64,000 nucleotides of DNA. It comes from Salvator merianae (Eukaryota; Chordata; Lepidosauria; Squamata; Teiidae). This document shows positions 61,401 through 64,000 of this stretch, one piece after another. The notes under the pieces are model-generated. The model worked only from the letters and a program-made list of their open reading frames with translations. It was not told where the DNA came from and searched no databases. Location of the stretch: assembly GCA_003586115.2 (NCBI GenBank), contig QVOM02000112.1, forward strand, positions 108,154,701 through 108,218,700, written 5' to 3'. The first letter of the stretch is position 1. The number at the start of each line of letters is the position of its first letter. The position numbers were made by a program, and so were the translations under genes.

Positions 61401-61635
61401 GCTCCAGTACTGCAAAAATAAAATGAATGATACCAACCAAATAATTTATAACACCACCATAGATCAAGCAGAACTAAGATGTTACACCATGAATTTGGGT
61501 GTGAAAATCAATCTCACTGTACTGTTAACTTCTATTTCATAAAGAGGAACATGTTACCTCTTCCACTTCAGAATTCTGTTCTTCATCAGAAGAAGAGCAC
61601 GAGAATTCATTCCAGGATTCACAACAGAATGCTCC
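33690..61635 (-). CDS. PARP4: PARP4 (vault poly(ADP-ribose) polymerase), 3' portion; gene continues right of window
   Basis: PARP4 is the ADP-ribosyltransferase of the vault ribonucleoprotein particle. Its BRCT, catalytic, VIT and VWA domains come first, followed by a proline-rich region and a C-terminal segment that binds major vault protein. Only the last two are here. Four exons (40793-40743, 37943-37841, 36723-36594, 34626-34482) join in frame and end in a stop, and the residues match the PARP4 C-terminus ([36 protein letters not shown]). Upstream are proline-rich P exons and Phe/Ser-rich F exons arranged as a tandem duplication, and one candidate exon at 61635-61558. The 3' UTR runs to about 33690. 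It is head-to-tail with MPHOSPH8, 10 kb upstream of it. Confidence 0.9.
34482..34626 (-). CDS. PARP4: PARP4 terminal coding exon
   Basis: The acceptor is TTTCTCCCAG/GG. One base completes Trp with the previous exon (TG/G), then [40 protein letters not shown], and HIPENGD before TGA. Human PARP4 continues about 20 residues further, so this C-terminus is shorter. The RLELG-x-x-WDSATK-x-LL signature is PARP4-specific. Confidence 0.93.
34627..36593 (-). other. PARP4 last intron: L2-type LINE
   Basis: An L2-type 3' half (minus) occupies about 34870-35560. The rest (34630-34865, 35565-36590) shows nothing I recognise. Confidence 0.6.
34870..35560 (-). mobile_element. L2-type LINE 3' part
   Basis: The minus strand encodes the degenerate C-terminus ([35 protein letters not shown]), followed by the 3' tail with the gccctcagactgttgtgaag-type motif. 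Confidence 0.75.
36594..36723 (-). CDS. PARP4: PARP4 penultimate exon (MVP-interacting region)
   Basis: The exon is 130 nt, with acceptor TTCATCCAG/GTC and donor TCTTG/GTATGT. It encodes [20 protein letters not shown], then [20 protein letters not shown]. The split codons on both sides (G/GT and TG/G) fit the neighbours. Confidence 0.94.
37075..37375 (-). mobile_element. BovB (RTE-class LINE) 3' end fragment
   Basis: Antisense of the BovB terminus: gttgttcagttgttcaggtc and atgtccaactttttgtggcc. The coding sense on the minus strand includes [20 protein letters not shown] and [20 protein letters not shown], the RTE C-terminal motif. Confidence 0.82.
37841..37943 (-). CDS. PARP4: PARP4 exon [11 protein letters not shown]
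   Basis: The exon is 103 nt, with acceptor TTTTTTGCAG/GAT and donor CACTTG/GTAAAT. It encodes [20 protein letters not shown], then [21 protein letters not shown] is the start of the conserved PARP4 C-terminal domain (human has the same core). Confidence 0.95.
38500..38875. mobile_element. Harbinger-like non-autonomous DNA transposon, copy F (left end degraded)
   Basis: The right end agtgcgaacaggccc, followed by TTA, is intact. The left end is diverged. The interior resembles copy C (ccatgacagtggcc; agccgctgccatg). Confidence 0.65.
39772..39831. repeat. Perfectly adjacent 30-bp direct repeat (two units)
   Basis: acccagctgtggcttaccga and its second copy acccagctgtggcttactga are followed by tcaaatgt in each case. 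The two 30-bp units differ at one base. Confidence 0.85.
40528..40715 (+). mobile_element. tRNA-headed SINE
   Basis: The A-box-like tggctgtagctcaatggcag and B-box-like ggttcaatccc are at tRNA spacing. They are followed by the reptile SINE body (aggcaatggcaatgtatctc, tcaagaaaactgca). No cloverleaf 3' half can form, so it is a SINE and not a tRNA gene. Confidence 0.75.
40743..40793 (-). CDS. PARP4: PARP4 small exon ([11 protein letters not shown])
   Basis: The exon has 17 codons in phase 0-0, with acceptor TTCTGTACAG/GAG and donor AATCAG/GTACTC. It encodes [17 protein letters not shown], which runs directly into DGFWQL of the next exon. The W-x-x-(I/L)F-x-LQN sequence before DGFW is conserved in human PARP4. 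The frame is open further upstream, so the 5' boundary could be a little longer. Confidence 0.85.
41005..41690 (-). mobile_element. CR1 LINE 3' end
   Basis: The minus strand encodes an almost uninterrupted CR1 reverse-transcriptase C-terminus ([60 protein letters not shown]). It terminates in the classic atagaatcatagaatcatag tail at 41005. It is closely related to 49740-50294. Confidence 0.93.
41745..41993 (-). pseudogene. PARP4: PARP4 F-type exon, copy F3, donor site lost
   Basis: The acceptor TCTACTCTGCAG is intact and the frame is open ([20 protein letters not shown], then [38 protein letters not shown]). Where F1 and F2 have CAG/GTAA this copy has CAG/GGAA, so the usual donor is gone. 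It is the most diverged F copy. It may be skipped or use another donor. Confidence 0.7.
42720..42857. repeat. Near-perfect palindromic MITE, arms about 60 bp
   Basis: ccattatatttggatattcc and ggaatatccaaatatagtgg, with aataaagcctgga and tccaggctttatt, are mirrored around ttttctagaa. The outer ends actgcatccag and ctggatgcag close the structure. The arms are almost identical, which suggests it is young. Confidence 0.85.
43399..43642 (-). pseudogene. PARP4: PARP4 F-type exon, copy F2, with premature stop
   Basis: The acceptor is GTACTCCGCAG/ATA. The frame reads [20 protein letters not shown], later [20 protein letters not shown] and [16 protein letters not shown], then TAG. The donor CAG/GTAAAA lies one codon after the TAG. 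In F1 the matching codon is CAA. If spliced as in F1, the transcript would stop before the vault-binding tail, so this copy is expected to be skipped or to define a truncated isoform. Confidence 0.75.
45680..46270 (-). mobile_element. L2-type LINE 3' part nested in L1
   Basis: The minus strand encodes [20 protein letters not shown], then [20 protein letters not shown] and [18 protein letters not shown], followed by the tail gccctatatcgaggggtccc read on plus. Confidence 0.82.
46276..46538. mobile_element. Harbinger-like non-autonomous DNA transposon, copy G (partial)
   Basis: The right end is aagtgcaaaaacagccaggg, and the interior (cgcttgatcacacaggtcag) matches copy E. The left end is lost. 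Confidence 0.55.
46845..47297 (+). CDS. CR1 ORF1 SGNH-type esterase domain (partial)
   Basis: There are 150 open codons. [20 protein letters not shown] is the block III-like G-x-ND motif of SGNH hydrolases. [20 protein letters not shown] carries the block V D-x-x-H pair. The nucleophile block is probably lost with the 5' truncation, although the codons just before it ([11 protein letters not shown]) are conserved in CR1 ORF1. It ends normally with a TAA at 47295. Confidence 0.85.
   Translation: MVVAHSREVCCLPGARIKDVTDSLLRLFSPMDYYPFLLIHVGTNDTARKDFATICSDFEDLGKKVKELGAQVVFSSILPVDGHGKRRWVRILEVNNWLRQWCYRQGFGFLNHGENYLYDGLLARDGLHLTKTGKNVFGKRLASLIRRALN
46857..50294 (+). mobile_element. Nearly full-length CR1 LINE
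   Basis: It contains the 3' part of ORF1 with an esterase domain (46845-47297), ORF2 with endonuclease and reverse transcriptase (about 47440-50219) and the 3' tail tccaactctatgtttctatg. Unit B lacks it at the corresponding position (about 57450-57490), so it inserted after the duplication. It is 5' truncated within ORF1. Confidence 0.92.
47440..50219 (+). pseudogene. CR1 ORF2 endonuclease/reverse transcriptase, three lesions
   Basis: Endonuclease: [18 protein letters not shown], then [20 protein letters not shown] and [14 protein letters not shown]. Reverse transcriptase: [60 protein letters not shown], and the FADDTKLGG catalytic box with both Asp. Lesions are an in-frame TAA at 48062, a TAG at 48764 and a frameshift near 49100-49110. 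All catalytic boxes are otherwise intact, so the element is young. Confidence 0.92.
50930..51540 (+). mobile_element. BovB (RTE-class LINE) 3' end in unit A
   Basis: The plus strand carries [20 protein letters not shown] and the terminus ggggtcacacagcatcagac, then acaaccaaatgactgaacaa. The same insertion at the same place exists in unit B (57710-58390), so it predates the duplication. Confidence 0.85.
51652..53690 (-). mobile_element. L2-type LINE in unit A
   Basis: Long minus-strand frames encode the L2 reverse transcriptase: [80 protein letters not shown], and [15 protein letters not shown]. The YADD box is intact. There is a frame break near 52880. It is absent from unit B at 58.47-58.5 kb. 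Confidence 0.92.
54368..54871 (-). CDS. PARP4: PARP4 proline-rich exon, copy P1
   Basis: The exon has 168 codons in phase 0-0, with acceptor TTTATTCCACAG/GCA and donor CTCAAAAG/GTAAGA. It begins [20 protein letters not shown], has a Pro/Ala stretch, then three blocks of the type GVP-(L/M)-x-ASLFS-x-P-x-VRSS separated by runs of 8-10 prolines. It ends [11 protein letters not shown]. Polyproline of this density usually binds profilin, SH3 or WW domains; the proline-rich segment is a known part of PARP4 between the VWA and vault-binding regions. The prolines come from a GGA/GGT-rich plus strand that looks slippage-prone. Confidence 0.88.
54880..54960 (-). mobile_element. L2-type tail abutting the P1 acceptor
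   Basis: tttatttatttacttttata followed by tcctgccctatactacatgg on plus is the antisense of an L2 3' tail. It ends about 10 bases before the AG of the P1 acceptor. The same arrangement exists at 59645-59715 for P2. Confidence 0.6.
55355..55582 (-). CDS. PARP4: PARP4 F-type exon, copy F1 (intact)
   Basis: The exon has 76 codons in phase 0-0, with acceptor TCTACTCAG/CAG (an alternative AG three bases on) and donor CAACAG/GTAAGA. It encodes [20 protein letters not shown], then [20 protein letters not shown] and [18 protein letters not shown]. No known domain is recognised. F2 (43399) and F3 (41745) are copies of it. Confidence 0.82.
55758..56868 (+). mobile_element. L2-type LINE 3' half in unit B
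   Basis: The plus strand has a long open frame with [40 protein letters not shown] and [20 protein letters not shown], then broken frames to the tail gttgtaacccaccctgagat and (AAATAA)n. Unit A lacks it at 43835. Confidence 0.92.
57710..58390 (+). mobile_element. BovB (RTE-class LINE) 3' end in unit B
   Basis: The copy duplicated with unit A (50930-51540), with the same terminus (ggggtcacacggcatcagaa). It contains a small internal duplication (catgatgctgggaaaagacc, then ctgatgctgggaaagatt). Confidence 0.85.
59169..59636 (-). CDS. PARP4: PARP4 proline-rich exon, copy P2
   Basis: The exon has 156 codons in phase 0-0, with acceptor TTTACTCCACAG/GGA and donor CTCAAAAG/GTAAGA. It begins [20 protein letters not shown], then [19 protein letters not shown] second start-like block follows ([18 protein letters not shown]), then shorter proline runs with FSGPSVTSS, ending [11 protein letters not shown]. 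It differs from P1 by fewer prolines and an internal partial repeat of the exon start. Confidence 0.86.
59637..61557 (-). other. PARP4 intron upstream of P2
   Basis: 59645-59715 is an L2-type tail and 60365-60765 a Harbinger-like element. 59950-60360 and 60770-61557 hold nothing I recognise. Confidence 0.6.
60365..60765. mobile_element. Harbinger-like non-autonomous DNA transposon, copy H
   Basis: The left end gggcctgtttgcactt is preceded by CTA. The right end cctgtgaacagatcc is followed by CTA. The interior (ccttgtatggtataacagta) resembles copies A and D. Confidence 0.68.
61558..61635 (-). CDS. PARP4: Candidate PARP4 exon (acidic, 26 codons)
   Basis: The exon is 26 codons in phase 0-0, with acceptor CTGGTTCTAG/GGA and donor GAAGAG/GTAACA. 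It encodes [20 protein letters not shown], then NSEVEE. The phase and strand fit an exon directly before P2. I cannot match it to a remembered PARP4 segment, so it rests on splice sites and phase alone. Confidence 0.4.
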
Positions 61636-61676
61636 CTAGAACCAGAATTGATTATGGTTTAGTAAAGCTCTCATAT

Positions 61677-61856
61677 AGCTCTGCTACACCTACTTTTTAA
61701 TCCACCTTCAATTCACTTTTAGAATAAGAGAACATACCAGCAAACTGAGCAACTGTTTTCTTTCCACATTATGCAACCAAAAGGTGAATTTTCTACATTA
61801 GGTAACGTGGAACGAAAACAGATTGAAGGGTCTTAAAACCTTAGGTGTAGCTGGGT
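61677..61856. mobile_element. Palindromic MITE, copy 3 (diverged)
   Basis: The arms ctacacctactttttaatcc and ttaaaaccttaggtgtag flank a shortened core. It is the same family as 23948-24164. Confidence 0.6.
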
Positions 61857-61979
61857 CCCTAGAAACTGCAAACACAGAAACACTTTCTTTTATTATTTCA
61901 ACAGGTTTAACAAGACAAAATTCCAGTGACTTCAGTTTTAAATTGTAGTGTTCCATTGAAAACTACTTAGACACATAAT

Positions 61980-63510
61980 TTTAGGGCAGTACATATATTG
62001 CAGAAAAATTAAACGAATTCTCTGCCTTTACCTTCACGGCAGAGAATTTATAGTCGATCCCTGAGGGCGTCAAAAGGTTTTCAAAAAGGAAACCTGACAA
62101 ACTTAGGAATATAGTGGTAAAGACAGAAGCAGCAGTAGTAAGCCTTACTGATGAATTAAATATCAACAGATCATACTATCTTGGCATTTATCTCAATGGT
62201 GAGACTGCAGACCTCTTAACAAAAACATCCAATTTTTTACTTCACTTAGTGTTTGTAGCTAAGAGTGGGAAAGTGGCCGATATAAATTCAACATTTTGAA
62301 AGGCCTCAGGAGCAAACTTAAGAAATTGTAAGCTTATCAATTTAAAGCTTGAACCACACAAATTAGAGGAAAACAGTATTAAAGGTAAAAATGCCAGGCA
62401 TTTACAACAGGTCTTAGATAACAAGAATAACCAAGATGGCTTCTGCAAGAAAAATCTTGTTTCATTAAACTTCTAGACTTTTTTGCAGATAATCAATAAA
62501 AATGTGGATAATGGTGACCCAGTAGATATCAAAAAGTTTTTGATAAGGTTCCAATCAAAGGGCCCAATCCCATCTAAGTTTTAATCCAGCTTCAGTCCAA
62601 TTTTGGATTGAAAGAACACATCAGCAAGGTGAGTAATCATTTTCTTTCTGCATTATCTAACCCAAATGTGGGTCTTCTGAGTTAGATAATGCTGAAAGAA
62701 AACAATTTATTACTTGACTGATCTATTCTCTCAATCTGACAGTGGACTGAAGTTGGATGAAAACTGAGGTGTGATTGTGCCCAAAGACCCATCAGTAAGC
62801 TTAGCAGTTAAGGAACACAACAACAGGTCCTATTATGGGTAAGTAAAAATAAAAGAAGAGAAAGCACAGGGTAATGTGGGCTGCATTCCCGAAGTTCTGC
62901 ATTGGAAGTTCTGCATTTTGATATACTCATAAATGATCTAGAGTCAGGGGTGAATAGGCAGCCAAATGGTTAAGTTGGCTTGAAGACCCAAAATTGTGCA
63001 GAACAGTAAAAACACAGAGGGACTGTGATGAGCTCCATGTTAGGAAACTGGACTTCAAAACAGCTGATGCTGTTCAATGTGAGTAAAAGTAAAGTGGTGC
63101 ACACTGGAGCAAAACATCCTAGATATACACATATGCAAATATGATCTGAGCTGGGCAGTACCTCACCAGGAAAGAGATCTTCCTATAATGGTAAATAGTT
63201 TGATGAAAATGTTGATGCAGTATGGATCAGTCATAAAGAGGCCAATAACAATAACATAATAAGAAATGGTATTGACCATAAAATTATCAATCTTATAATT
63301 CCTCGGTAGAAATAAACGATATGAATCTATATGGAATACTGTGTATAGTTTTTGTTGCAACATCTCAAAAAGGACATAGATTTTTGAGAAAGTTCAAAAG
63401 AAAGCAACTAAAGCAAGCAAGGGACTAGAGGAATTCCTATATGAGAAAGGATAAAACTTCTGGAGTTTTTTAGTTTACAGAGGAGGCAAGGGAAAAGAGA
63501 TATGAAAGAA
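61980..63510 (+). mobile_element. Decayed CR1-type LINE
   Basis: Scattered plus-strand frames recall CR1 ORF2: AEKLNEFSAFTFTAEN near 61998, the RT segment around 62500 (VDNGDPVDIKKFL), and DILINDLESGVN near 62920. They are interrupted by the MITE at 62560-62783 and many stops. Confidence 0.65.
62560..62783. mobile_element. Palindromic MITE, copy 2
   Basis: The arms gggcccaatcccatctaagt and gaggtgtgattgtgccc, with ttttaatccagcttcagtcca and tggactgaagttggatgaaaa, flank the central hairpin ttatctaacccaaatgtggg / ctgagttagataat. It is inserted in the decayed CR1. Confidence 0.78.
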
Positions 63511-64000
63511 ATTCCTTAAATTATGCATGGTATAGACAGAATACAAACTTTTGGAACTGTCTACATGATAATTATCTTCCTTATATTTGCATCAAATTAC
63601 CAATCTACACTTTTACAGTACTACCCATATGACAGCTTTCTCCCCACTTTGCTAGGTGACGCTCGTTCACGATGCACTGTCCAATTTGGGGGGGGGGGGC
63701 ATGGGCCTGTGGTCTCTCTAAGGTGCACAGCTGCATGCACAAGGTGTGGCAACTTTCGCTGCACACTGTTGGCTCAACCTTGTAACAGCCAGCTGGTTCT
63801 CTCTGCAGGCCCATCTTCAATAGGTGAAGGGCAATCTTAAGAGAAAAAGCCTGCATATGAAGAGTGATGCTCAACTAATGGTGTGGCACTGCAGGTTAAT
63901 GCCCACTCTCATATTCAGATGCATAGAATTATGTTGCTTTAGAAACAAAGGGACAAACATATGGCATCTACAGACATTTGCATCTGGTAAAGCTGTTTGA
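63511..64000. other. Right edge of window
   Basis: I see no exon or identifiable element. A G-run lies at 63690-63699. This is presumably intron of PARP4. Confidence 0.5.

Overview
This window looks like nuclear DNA from a squamate reptile, most likely a lizard. It has intron-rich vertebrate genes, CR1 LINEs with the typical 3' tail, L2-type LINEs, a squamate-style L1, BovB (RTE) LINE 3' ends, a tRNA-headed and a 5S-headed SINE, a Tc1 element and many short foldback DNA transposons. BovB together with CR1 and 5S/tRNA SINEs is a squamate combination. The species cannot be fixed from sequence alone.

Two protein-coding genes lie head-to-tail on the minus strand. MPHOSPH8 (MPP8, the chromodomain/ankyrin subunit of the HUSH silencing complex) runs from its ATG at 22971 in a CpG-rich promoter down to 1845. 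Twelve coding exons join in frame (2664 nt, 888 codons); the last coding exon, about 40 residues in mammals, is not visible and presumably lies left of base 1. PARP4 (vault PARP) enters from the right, and only its 3' part is here: a proline-rich region and the C-terminal tail known in human PARP4 to bind major vault protein, ending at a TGA at 34484-34482 with a poly(A) signal at 33705-33700. The catalytic, BRCT, VIT and VWA parts must lie beyond 64000.

The most unusual part is 41.7-59.9 kb. The proline-rich section of PARP4 has been tandemly duplicated. A module made of one proline-rich exon (P) and one Phe/Ser/Gly-rich exon (F), both phase 0-0, occurs as P2-F1-P1-F2-F3 in transcript order. 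F1, P1 and P2 are open with good splice sites. F2 carries an in-frame stop just before its donor, and F3 has lost its donor GT. Intron sequence, including a BovB copy, is duplicated along with the exons. L1, CR1 and L2 insertions are private to one copy, which gives a relative timetable.

Layout: 1-1845, possible plus-strand 3' gene end and a Harbinger-like MITE; 1845-22971, MPHOSPH8; 22972-23260, promoter; 23.3-33.7 kb, intergenic and almost entirely transposon-derived, including a Tc1 element inside a CR1 with a SINE and a MITE nested in the Tc1; 33.7-64 kb, PARP4 3' portion. No prokaryotic, CRISPR or viral gene content was seen.
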